In this document: positions 1-5,641 of the stretch, one piece after another
Position numbering within the stretch: the stretch's first letter is position 1
Layout: every line of letters begins with the position of its first letter
Source: Acidobacteriota bacterium
GTDB lineage: Bacteria; Acidobacteriota; UBA6911; RPQK01
DNA: 5,641 nucleotides
Assembly: GCA_003819755.1 (NCBI GenBank)
Contig: RPQK01000536.1
Span: 1 to 5,641 of the forward strand
Direction: 5' to 3'
Position numbers and translations under genes: made by a program
Notes under the pieces: model-generated
Database searches by the model: none
Told to the model about the DNA's origin: nothing
The model's input: only the letters and a program-made list of their open reading frames with translations

Positions 1-1
1 A

Positions 2-928
2 TAGCGAGTAAGCAATCCCTCCGGGCAGTGACGCCAGGGTGACGACCAGGAAATTCAGCAACGACAGCGTCACGGATGCTTCCGGTGATACCCCGATCTC
101 CGAAAAAAGCAGGTAATAGACGCTCTCCCTCAACCCAAACCCGTTAATCGTGAGCGGAATCATAATGGTGAGGTTCACGATCGGGATGAAGATCAGAAAA
201 ATGTAGAAAGGCGCGCGGATGTTAATCGCGAGTGCCGCCATCCACATGATCACAACGGACAGGAACTGGATTGCGCCAGACAACAGAAGACAGTTCAGCA
301 GGGCCTTTTTGTTCTTCCTCAGGGTTGTCAGGCCCTCGTAAACCAGCTCGAGCTTAGCCTCCACATTTGACAGCTGAAACCTCACAAGCAGCCGGGTCAG
401 GCGCTTATGGATCCAGGAGTGAAACAGAGCGATATTCGCGCCCAGGTAAGCGACTATCAGGCCGATGAAGAGATACAGCAGGGAAACGCCCTGCACCACA
501 ATCCGGTGCAGTACGGCGAAAAGGCACCCCATGAAAAGAAGGGCAAAAAGACCCGCTGAACGCTCAAGGATGGTGGTGGTCAACGTGGTCGACATACCAC
601 GGTGATGGCTCTTGGAGAGATAGTAGGCTCGGAAGACATCGCCGCCGATGGCCGACGGGAGGAAAAGGTTGAAGAACTGCCCTATAAACGTGATCTTGGT
701 TAGCGGTGAGAACCCCACTGCCATCTGGAAGTTCTCGAGGATGACCTGCCAACGCAGCACCGCCAGAAGGATGATCACCATTTGCAGAGCGGTAGCCAGC
801 AGCACCAGAGTCAGGTCCGCCGAAGCGATGACCGAGAGGAATTTTTTGAAATCTATCTCCAGGGCGAGGATCCCCAGGAGAAGCAGCGTCACCCCGACCT
901 TCAGCGCGAGCGTGGTTCCTTTCCGCAT
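2..928 (-). CDS. Flippase-like integral membrane protein (LPG_synthase_TM / UPF0104 family), C-terminus beyond window
   Basis: Reverse-strand reading gives 309 codons without a stop before the left edge. The protein is almost all hydrophobic segments, at about residues 8-22, 40-58, 124-141, 148-169, 209-232, 240-260 and 283-305. Family hallmarks are visible: NLFLPSAIGGDVFRAYYL at 87-104, ILERSAGL at 120-127, and NGFGLRE at 262-268 in the later helices. These are typical of the membrane domain shared with the flippase half of MprF (PF03706, COG0392). Members are about 310-340 residues, so only a few C-terminal residues should be missing. The ATG is the first start after an in-frame TGA upstream, and there is no clear Shine-Dalgarno sequence. 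Relatives commonly lie beside glycosyltransferases and are thought to move lipid or lipid-linked sugars across the inner membrane; the substrate here is unknown. The lysyl-transferase domain of full MprF would lie C-terminal and cannot be excluded without the missing end. Confidence 0.88.
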   Translation of the reverse strand, partial: MRKGTTLALKVGVTLLLLGILALEIDFKKFLSVIASADLTLVLLATALQMVIILLAVLRWQVILENFQMAVGFSPLTKITFIGQFFNLFLPSAIGGDVFRAYYLSKSHHRGMSTTLTTTILERSAGLFALLFMGCLFAVLHRIVVQGVSLLYLFIGLIVAYLGANIALFHSWIHKRLTRLLVRFQLSNVEAKLELVYEGLTTLRKNKKALLNCLLLSGAIQFLSVVIMWMAALAINIRAPFYIFLIFIPIVNLTIMIPLTINGFGLRESVYYLLFSEIGVSPEASVTLSLLNFLVVTLASLPGGIAYSL

Positions 929-938
929 AGAAAGCCAG

Positions 939-968
939 ATTCTGTCAGAATTGAACGAGAAAGGTCAA
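939..968 (-). promoter_or_regulatory. Candidate promoter of the flippase-like gene
   Basis: Read on the minus strand, TTGACC at 968-963 matches the sigma-70 -35 consensus at 5 of 6 positions. An 18-base spacer follows, then CAGAAT at 944-939, which matches the -10 consensus at 4 of 6. The start would fall near 932, only about four bases before the ATG at 928, so the transcript would be almost leaderless. This fits the absence of a Shine-Dalgarno sequence. The -10 is weak, so this is a moderate call. Confidence 0.4.
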
Positions 969-980
969 TAAACCTATAAT
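951..980 (+). promoter_or_regulatory. Sigma-70-type promoter of the FmdB-type gene, probably leaderless
   Basis: TTGAAC at 951-956 (4 of 6 to consensus), an 18-base spacer, then a perfect TATAAT at 975-980. A start about seven bases after the -10 falls at 987-988, which is the A of the ATG. No Shine-Dalgarno sequence could fit, so the mRNA is predicted to be leaderless. The spacer contains the -35 of the opposing promoter. Confidence 0.65.
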
Positions 981-987
981 ACGCCGC

Positions 988-1413
988 ATGCCGGTTTACG
1001 AATACCAGTGCCGTGACTGCGCGCGTCGCTTTTCGCGCTTCTTCTGGCGCATGGGCGATGCCGAAGGGACCAAGTGCCGTTGCGGCAGCACCAATCTTGA
1101 ACAGTTAGTTTCGCGTGTCGCCATGATGCGGTCTGAAGAAAGCCGTTTGGAAAGCATGGCCGACCCCGACAAGTGGGGCGATATCGACGAAAACGACCCG
1201 AAATCGATGGCGCGAATGATGCGCAAAATGGGCGGCGAACTGGGCGAAGACCTCGGCCCGGAATTCAACGAAGTTGTCGACCGTCTGGAAGCCGGCGAAA
1301 ACCCGGAGTCGATCGAAAAATCCCTTGGAGATATGGGTGAAGGCGGAGGCGGCGAAGGCGCAGGCCGCCCCTCAGGCCCCGCCGGTCCCCCCGACTACGA
1401 CAACTTGTTCTAG
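988..1413 (+). CDS. FmdB-family zinc-ribbon protein with acidic helical middle and Gly/Pro-rich tail
   Basis: A 141-residue soluble protein. The N-terminus MPVYEYQCRDCARRF is the signature of the FmdB regulatory-protein zinc ribbon (PF09723). The likely zinc ligands are C8 and C11, then C30 and C32. The second knuckle is Cys-Arg-Cys-Gly, one residue tighter than the usual CxxCG. A following GSTNLEQLVSRVAM stretch is typical of the family. Residues 48-112 are charged and probably helical, with DENDPKSMARMMRKM at 67-81 and GPEFNEVVDRLEAGE at 90-104. Residues 117-135 are a low-complexity Gly/Pro tail ending in PPDYDNLF. The family is named for a gene in a formamidase/amidase operon, and its molecular role is poorly defined. 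MPxYEY is the canonical start, so the start is secure. The stop overlaps the stop of the convergent radical SAM gene. Any link to the glycan genes is unproven. Confidence 0.92.
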   Translation: MPVYEYQCRDCARRFSRFFWRMGDAEGTKCRCGSTNLEQLVSRVAMMRSEESRLESMADPDKWGDIDENDPKSMARMMRKMGGELGEDLGPEFNEVVDRLEAGENPESIEKSLGDMGEGGGGEGAGRPSGPAGPPDYDNLF

Positions 1414-2507
1414 TCTGATTGACCGGAGCCGTTCAGAGCCCGGGCCATGAGCGTATTGTCATCCACCTTGAAGCGGCAGTTTTGGCAGAACGGGACATCG
1501 TTCGGAAAAGACCTCCGAAAATCCTGAGCCGGCCGACCGCGCCAGAGAAAACGAAACGATCGATCTGCAAAGACGTTCCCCAATATCCGTTCGTGGCCTT
1601 CGTCGCATTCGCACATGAGCAGGGTACCGTCGTGGCAGACTGTCGGCCAGTTCCACGGCTTTCGACACAGGTATGGCAGCCGTCGGTATTCAGCCGCGCC
1701 CTGCGTGCCCCGGTACTGCAACGAACGCAACTCGTAATTGCGGGGCAGATCGCGATGGGCTGGGTCGGCATGGCCAGTCAGGTAGAGGCTCTTAAGAGTG
1801 AAAACGTCTGCTCCTACCGCCCGTGCGAGGGAAGCGATCTCCTCAATCTCGGCCTCGTTTGTCCTGGTCGCAATCGCACGAACAGTGATCACTGGGTTAT
1901 GGAGTTTCAGCTTGCGCTTGATTTTCGCCGCCGTTTTCGTAAAGTCTTTGAGCTTCTCTAGATTGCCGCCTTTACGGAAATAGCTGTACGTTTCCGGGGT
2001 TGCGCCGTCAGTCGATATGATCAGGTGGTCAAGGCCTGCCTCAAAGAGGCCGGTCAAATCGACCACCTGTGGGTCGAACTGGGCGTTGGTGCTAAGCAGG
2101 GTCAAGATGTTGTACCGATGGGCCATCGCGACCATTTCAATGAGGCGAGGATGGAGAAAAGGCTCTCCAAATCGCCATAGGGCCGTGGCGAGCAGATAGG
2201 GACCTACTTCTTGCATCAGCTTCTCGTAGCCGGCCCATTGCATCGGTCGTCCCGGTTTCTGTGCAACGCCTTCGCGCGGGCATAGGGGGCAATCGAGTTG
2301 ACAGGCGAGCGTTGGCTCGAGCTCCAAACCGGTCGGATAAGACAATGGTCTCGTCAAACGCAGACGCGCTTCCATTCGACCAAGGAGCAGATTGAAGATC
2401 TGAGTCCGGCTCAATTTCTCCCGCGGGAATATGATCCCATCGGATTTGAAATCCAGGCGGCGGTTCAGCAGTAGCCCCGAAAGCCGTCTGACTTGTCTTG
2501 CACCCAT
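1410..2507 (-). CDS. Radical SAM protein with SPASM-type cysteine-rich C-terminus
   Basis: A 365-residue cytosolic protein. C69-x3-C73-x2-C76 within LACQLDCPLCPR is the radical SAM 4Fe-4S motif, preceded by the strand YPTGLELEPT. RFGEPFLHP at 112-120 supplies the GEP motif for SAM binding, and ILTLLSTNAQ and LIISTDG are further barrel strands. The C-terminal part has C281, C291, C299, C301, C341 and C344, with the pattern C...VCHDGTLLMCECD...ILGNVF...FCQNC. This is the SPASM arrangement that holds auxiliary iron-sulfur clusters in peptide maturases and related dehydrogenases. Residues 1-55 have no recognised domain. The ATG follows an in-frame TAA at 2531-2529, with AGGA nine bases upstream at 2520-2517. 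A GT2 gene diverges from it 45 bases away, so a role in modifying a sugar, a lipid or a peptide linked to the envelope is possible, but no substrate can be deduced. Family assignment is firm and function is open. Confidence 0.93.
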   Translation of the reverse strand: MGARQVRRLSGLLLNRRLDFKSDGIIFPREKLSRTQIFNLLLGRMEARLRLTRPLSYPTGLELEPTLACQLDCPLCPREGVAQKPGRPMQWAGYEKLMQEVGPYLLATALWRFGEPFLHPRLIEMVAMAHRYNILTLLSTNAQFDPQVVDLTGLFEAGLDHLIISTDGATPETYSYFRKGGNLEKLKDFTKTAAKIKRKLKLHNPVITVRAIATRTNEAEIEEIASLARAVGADVFTLKSLYLTGHADPAHRDLPRNYELRSLQYRGTQGAAEYRRLPYLCRKPWNWPTVCHDGTLLMCECDEGHERILGNVFADRSFRFLWRGRPAQDFRRSFPNDVPFCQNCRFKVDDNTLMARALNGSGQSD

Positions 2508-2527
2508 GCAGGCACATCCTACACTGT

Positions 2528-2535
2528 TTTATAAT
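2528..2535. promoter_or_regulatory. Shared palindromic -10 box between divergent genes
   Basis: TATAAT at 2530-2535 on the plus strand overlaps TATAAA at 2533-2528 on the minus strand; the core TTATAA (2529-2534) is its own reverse complement. Start sites would fall near 2542 for the glycosyltransferase and near 2521 for the radical SAM gene, giving leaders of about 11 and 13 bases. Neither direction shows a good -35 at 16-18 bases. Symmetric -10 boxes are known to drive bidirectional transcription in bacteria. Confidence 0.45.
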
Positions 2536-2552
2536 CCGCGGTTGAATCAACA

Positions 2553-3446
2553 ATGCGGTCATTCCCACTTGTTACGGTCATCATTCCGACTTACAACAGC
2601 AGCGGAACTCTGCGGCTCTCCCTGGAATCAGTTCTGCTTCAGGATTTTGCCGAGTTCGAGGTATGGGTGGTGGGGGACGGGTGTTCGGACGACACCGCCA
2701 GTGTGGTCGAGTCATTCGCGGACAAGAGGATCCACTGGACAAATCTTCCGGATAATTCCGGTTCGCCAAGTGCCCCTCGAAACGAAGGCTTGCGACACGC
2801 GACCGGCGAGTTGATAGCCTACCTGGGTCACGATGACCTCTGGTTCCCCTGGCACCTTTCGGAATTGACTGGCTGCCTGCAGTCCGGCAACCGAGCGGAA
2901 TTCGCCTATTCGCTGGGGGTTCTACTGGCACCCACCGGGGCAACCGGCTGCTTCGCGCTCCCTGAAGATTTGTCGAAAAGCGGCTACATCTCCCCCTCAA
3001 ACTGGATGCATAGGAAGTCCCTGATCGACAAGATTGGCCCTTGGGCTCAAAAGGTCAAATTCGGGGATGATCGGGAGTTCCTGCGCCGCGTCTTCACCGC
3101 CGGCACGCCCGTCCAATTCAGGCGGCAGCTGACAGTCCTCAAATACCCCGCCGCCGCTTGGCGAATGTACTCCCTGGCCTCCAATTACCCCCAATCGAAT
3201 CAGCTCAATGCCATTCGACGAGACCCGGAAACGCTTCGTCTCAACCTGCTGCTGGAAATTGCCGGTCGCATGGTGGGTGGTCCTTCGTCCCCGCCGACGC
3301 ACCACCTGATTCCCCTGCCGAGGTGGGTGCGAAAACTGCTTCCCGGCCTGCTCGACTGGTACGGCCGTGACCGTTGGCCGATTGATACGTTTGAGCATTG
3401 GCGTTGGCGCCGGCTGACCGGGCTGGCGGACAAGAGAGACAAGTAG
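2553..3446 (+). CDS. Family 2 glycosyltransferase (GT-A fold)
   Basis: A 297-residue soluble or membrane-associated enzyme. VTVIIPTYNSSGTLRLSLES at 7-26 is the first strand and helix of the GT-A nucleotide-sugar fold. VVGDGCSDDT at 39-48 contributes the nucleotide-binding Asp, and APRNEGLRHATGELIAYLGH at 74-93 leads to D94-D95, the DxD-type metal site in the form GHDDLW. SPSNWMHRKSLIDKIGPW at 147-164 and GDDREFLRRV at 171-180 fit the acceptor region, with an acidic residue there as the probable catalytic base. The C-terminal 100 residues are basic, rich in Trp and Pro, and contain no convincing membrane helix. It should transfer one sugar from a nucleotide-sugar to an acceptor; donor and acceptor are not readable. 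The ATG is the first start after an in-frame TAA at 2532-2534, with no Shine-Dalgarno sequence. It is divergent from one radical SAM gene and convergent with the other. Confidence 0.93.
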   Translation: MRSFPLVTVIIPTYNSSGTLRLSLESVLLQDFAEFEVWVVGDGCSDDTASVVESFADKRIHWTNLPDNSGSPSAPRNEGLRHATGELIAYLGHDDLWFPWHLSELTGCLQSGNRAEFAYSLGVLLAPTGATGCFALPEDLSKSGYISPSNWMHRKSLIDKIGPWAQKVKFGDDREFLRRVFTAGTPVQFRRQLTVLKYPAAAWRMYSLASNYPQSNQLNAIRRDPETLRLNLLLEIAGRMVGGPSSPPTHHLIPLPRWVRKLLPGLLDWYGRDRWPIDTFEHWRWRRLTGLADKRDK

Positions 3447-3458
3447 GGCTGCAGTTAC

Positions 3459-3516
3459 GTGAGATGCTCACCACTCGCGGAGGAGGTATCCCCTGGGAAT
3501 GCAGGCGAGACGCCTG
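3459..3516. repeat. Two small hairpins in the convergent gap
   Basis: The 107-base gap between the converging glycosyltransferase and radical SAM genes contains GTGAG-ATG-CTCAC (3459-3471) and CAGGCG-AGA-CGCCTG (3502-3516), both perfect stems with three-base loops. No T-run follows either on either strand, so they are not classical intrinsic terminators. They may still slow or protect transcripts arriving from both sides. Confidence 0.35.
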
Positions 3517-3553
3517 GCGAGAAAGATCAGGCCGGACCTACATTGACGCTTTC

Positions 3554-4696
3554 TTACAGAATGTACGGAAAAAGGAAACCCTGGGCTGAAAACTTCTCCC
3601 ATTCGGCGCTTGCTGCCGGGTCGCCCTGGTGGAGCAACTCAATAAAGTCATTGTACAGGAGACTACGGTGCCTGCTGCCGAGCGGTGCATAATCCAGACT
3701 GCGTCTCGACCTGATTGACTCCTGGCGCTCTTCTCCCCGCAGGAACCCCTCCACCGGCGTTGCGCGCAGATCGCAGATCACGTGCTCCGGCTGGTACTTG
3801 ACCTCGGGACCCAGGTAGTTCCTGCCATCTGCACCGATAACAAGGAGGAAATGAGCCGCATGATAGCTGTCGAAGTGTAAAGGTGACGGCTGATACCGGG
3901 ATGGAAAGAAGAAGATGCGGAAATCGGGGGGAGCCGCGGCCTGCAGTCTCAGAATTTCGGCTGTTACCCCGTCCTGCTCGGCCAGTTCTGGACTGCCCAA
4001 TCCCCATTTCGTGCAAAGAGGGTGAAAGTAGAGCCAGTGGGCTCCCGCCGACCGCACCATTTCAGCCAGTTCGGCCAGCCTGTCTAAACGGTGATTTGAG
4101 GTGAGCGCGCTTACTCCGATGCGCAGTTGGCTGTCCCGGTCGGCTCGCTTTCGCAGCCGCTCTATCCGTTTTAGTGTCGCATCCGTCCAACGCGAACAAC
4201 CTCTCTCCCACTCGTAAATCGATAAACGTATCGTCGTGACATGCTGCAGTAAAGCATCCGCCACGACTGGATCATCTAGCTGGCTGCCGTTCGTGACGAC
4301 AGCAATTTCACGGAAGCCGCGCCTTCTAGCCAGGCGAAGCGCGTCCGAAAACAGGGGAGCGACCGTCGGTTCCCCGCCGGTGAGTAACAAGCCTGGTGTC
4401 CGACCTTGGAGAAACCCGAAAAGCCGGTCGAGAAAAGGCAGATCCAAAGCGTGATAAGACGTCGCCGCCGAGCTCGGGCACTCCGGGCAACTCCGAGTGC
4501 ACTGGCTCGTGAGATCCAGCTCCAGGGTCGTAGGAAAGACCGCTTCGCCGGATAGGTAGGCTGTCAACCGCTCTCGGTCGTTTCCGATCTTGTAGGTCGA
4601 GGCGAGCTCCAAACGCCGCTCCCAGGCGTCGCCCCACTTGAGGAGGCGGCCCTCTTCTCGAGTGGTTAATTCCCGATAGAACATGGTGCGCGACAT
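3554..4696 (-). CDS. Radical SAM protein with MoaA-like core and cysteine-poor SPASM-like C-terminus
   Basis: A 380-residue protein from the ATG at 4696. An in-frame TTG at 4714 would add six residues (386 total) and an ATG at 4684 would remove four. I prefer 4696 because a weak GAG-containing purine stretch precedes it, while the TTG has no Shine-Dalgarno sequence. In the 386-residue numbering, CTRSCPECP holds C72, C76 and C79 for the radical SAM cluster, LLLTGGEPTVAP at 109-120 gives the SAM-binding GGEP motif, and IAVVTNGSQLDD at 137-148 is a typical barrel strand. Near 286-315, AHFLLVIGADGRNYLGPEVK resembles the SPASM core, but the expected cysteines are absent; only scattered C173, C234 and C314 remain. 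An auxiliary cluster is therefore unlikely. The first 60 residues are charged and unassigned. The nearest same-strand gene upstream is the GT-C glycosyltransferase, 174 bases away. The substrate is unknown. Confidence 0.92.
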   Translation of the reverse strand: MSRTMFYRELTTREEGRLLKWGDAWERRLELASTYKIGNDRERLTAYLSGEAVFPTTLELDLTSQCTRSCPECPSSAATSYHALDLPFLDRLFGFLQGRTPGLLLTGGEPTVAPLFSDALRLARRRGFREIAVVTNGSQLDDPVVADALLQHVTTIRLSIYEWERGCSRWTDATLKRIERLRKRADRDSQLRIGVSALTSNHRLDRLAELAEMVRSAGAHWLYFHPLCTKWGLGSPELAEQDGVTAEILRLQAAAPPDFRIFFFPSRYQPSPLHFDSYHAAHFLLVIGADGRNYLGPEVKYQPEHVICDLRATPVEGFLRGEERQESIRSRRSLDYAPLGSRHRSLLYNDFIELLHQGDPAASAEWEKFSAQGFLFPYIL

Positions 4697-4725
4697 TCTA
4701 GTCTCAACGGACAAATCGAACTAAC

Positions 4726-4745
4726 AAAAAAAGTTCAGGTCTGAA
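4726..4745 (-). terminator. Weak candidate intrinsic terminator after the GT-C gene
   Basis: On the minus strand TTCA-GACC-TGAA (4745-4734) is followed by one C and seven T residues (4732-4726). It lies about 125 bases after the stop of the GT-C gene and just before the second radical SAM gene. The stem has only four pairs, so termination would be partial. Alternatively the T-run is simply AT-rich upstream DNA of the radical SAM promoter. Confidence 0.3.
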
Positions 4746-4870
4746 GCGAAGATCGAACCGGCAACCATTGGCAATTCCCATTTCCGCAATTCTTGCTGTT
4801 CTCTTGCGTTAAACTTCTCTGGAACAGGGCGAGAGCCGCAGCGAAACGGCCAGCGTTCCCACCCGGCCGG

Positions 4871-5641
4871 CTACCGGTTTACCGTTCGTGCTCGCACGAG
4901 CAGATGGAACCAGAGAAGACATGCGCCTAAAGTGGCGCCATCCAGCAGCAGCGTGTGTCCTACCAGGGCGTGCCAAAGGACTCCAAAGACACAGATCAAC
5001 AGCCAAGAGAGAGCCGGGAACTTCAAATCGCTTAGTTCTTTCGAGGCGGCGACGGCGACGGCCAAGGGTAGGATCAAGACCGCGTAGTGATGATACCAGG
5101 TTGCTCGGTTCACAAGAAGGACCGCCGTCATGACGAGGCCCAACTGTAAGTCCGACCAACCGGCCGGATGGAGCGGAGGCCAGCATCTGCCGATGGTGAT
5201 TGCGGCGATGACAGCACTGAGTATCCATGCTGTCATCAGAGCGAGGCTTCGGTCGTCAGCCACGGACCATCCGAAGTGGTGTTGCGTCAGCCACCTCTCC
5301 GCCAGGCCGAATAACGACTGGGCGGGCGGGTAACCGCTTGTCAGGGAAAGACCGGGGTCGTCTCCTATCGCGGCGATAACCGAATGCAGGCTGACTGCGC
5401 CAAAGGCCCAGACTGTGGGTACCAGCACCAGGAACAGTACCACGCTTGCGGTGAGGGCCAGCCGCCATCTCGCCCTGAATATCGCGTATGCCAGGAAGCC
5501 AACCGCCAAGGGCTTGATCAGAAGACTGATCCCAAGGAAGAACCCGGCGACCGAATCCCGGCCGCGGGTGATGAGGACCAGAGCGGCGCAGGCAGGAAGA
5601 ACCGCCAGGGCGTTGGCCTGCCCAGCGTAGACTCCCACGAG
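4871..5641 (-). CDS. GT-C membrane glycosyltransferase, GT87-like, N-terminus beyond window
   Basis: The reading frame is open from the right edge (first codon Leu at 5641-5639) to the TAG at 4873-4871, giving 256 residues of the C-terminal part. It is a multi-span membrane protein with hydrophobic segments at about 11-25, 32-56, 62-82, 134-151, 165-178, 184-199, 211-228 and 236-250. The pattern GQANALAVL at 7-15 followed by GFFLGISLLIKPL at 33-45 matches the loop and helix in GT87/DUF2029 proteins that use a polyprenol-phosphate sugar donor. YPPAQSLFGL at 104-113 and ATWYHHYAVLILPL at 180-193 correspond to the NQSL and W-x-HHY motifs of that family. The catalytic Asp expected in the first periplasmic loop would lie in the missing part. 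The enzyme should add a sugar, perhaps mannose, on the outer face of the inner membrane. Other GT-C families cannot be ruled out. Confidence 0.82.
   Translation of the reverse strand, partial: LVGVYAGQANALAVLPACAALVLITRGRDSVAGFFLGISLLIKPLAVGFLAYAIFRARWRLALTASVVLFLVLVPTVWAFGAVSLHSVIAAIGDDPGLSLTSGYPPAQSLFGLAERWLTQHHFGWSVADDRSLALMTAWILSAVIAAITIGRCWPPLHPAGWSDLQLGLVMTAVLLVNRATWYHHYAVLILPLAVAVAASKELSDLKFPALSWLLICVFGVLWHALVGHTLLLDGATLGACLLWFHLLVRARTVNR

Noticed and set aside
648..971. A 107-codon open frame on the plus strand
   Set aside because: It is antisense to the flippase-like gene, is rich in Arg and Ser as expected of a shadow frame, and shows no family signature.
1419..1961. A 180-codon open frame on the plus strand
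   Set aside because: It lies entirely antisense to the radical SAM gene, whose catalytic motifs are intact. The translation has no recognisable domain or membrane segment, and no ribosome-binding site is evident.
2137..2568. A 143-codon minus-strand frame overlapping the radical SAM start
   Set aside because: It is another frame of the radical SAM gene and would run through the divergent promoter gap. Its product is Arg/Pro-rich without motifs.
4714..4714. TTG as the start of the second radical SAM gene
   Set aside because: It is in frame but has no Shine-Dalgarno sequence, and the ATG 18 bases later is a more ordinary start. It cannot be fully excluded.
4735..4800. A tRNA-like stretch on the minus strand (GCCGGTTCGATC resembles a T-arm)
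   Set aside because: The bases after the loop do not pair with GCCGG, and no acceptor stem, anticodon arm or D-arm can be drawn around it.
5636..5638. GTG as the start codon of the GT-C gene
   Set aside because: The frame stays open to the window edge and the sequence there already matches the middle of a GT-C protein, so this is an internal valine.

Overview
The window looks like bacterial chromosome of fairly high G+C. It carries six protein-coding genes packed with short gaps. The two outermost genes run off the window edges. Little in the sequence fixes the taxon. The genes use weak or no Shine-Dalgarno sequences, two promoters appear to start transcription almost at the start codon, and the FmdB protein has a long tail with a DENDP...ARMMRKM type block. 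I think of Acidobacteriota or a similar soil lineage, with low confidence. I see no phage, transposon, CRISPR or RNA gene.

Layout from left to right: (1) a minus-strand polytopic membrane protein of the flippase-like LPG_synthase_TM/UPF0104 family (2-928, C-terminus just outside the window); (2) a plus-strand FmdB-type zinc-ribbon protein (988-1413); (3) a minus-strand radical SAM protein with a cysteine-rich SPASM-type C-terminus (1410-2507); (4) a plus-strand family 2 glycosyltransferase (2553-3446); (5) a minus-strand second radical SAM protein whose C-terminal region resembles SPASM but lacks its cysteines (3554 to about 4696); (6) a minus-strand GT-C membrane glycosyltransferase resembling GT87 (4871-5641, N-terminus outside the window).

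Orientation alternates: genes 1/2 and 3/4 diverge, 2/3 and 4/5 converge, and only 6 then 5 run in the same direction. The 1/2 gap holds two outward promoters that interlock. The 3/4 gap holds one palindromic -10 box that could serve both sides. Genes 2 and 3 share a CTAG in which each strand has its stop codon.

Taken together, a flippase-like protein, a cytosolic GT2, a polyprenol-dependent type GT-C enzyme and two radical SAM enzymes suggest an envelope glycan or glycolipid locus with radical-based modification chemistry. That link is inference from proximity. No substrate can be read from the sequence, and the FmdB-type gene may be an unrelated passenger.
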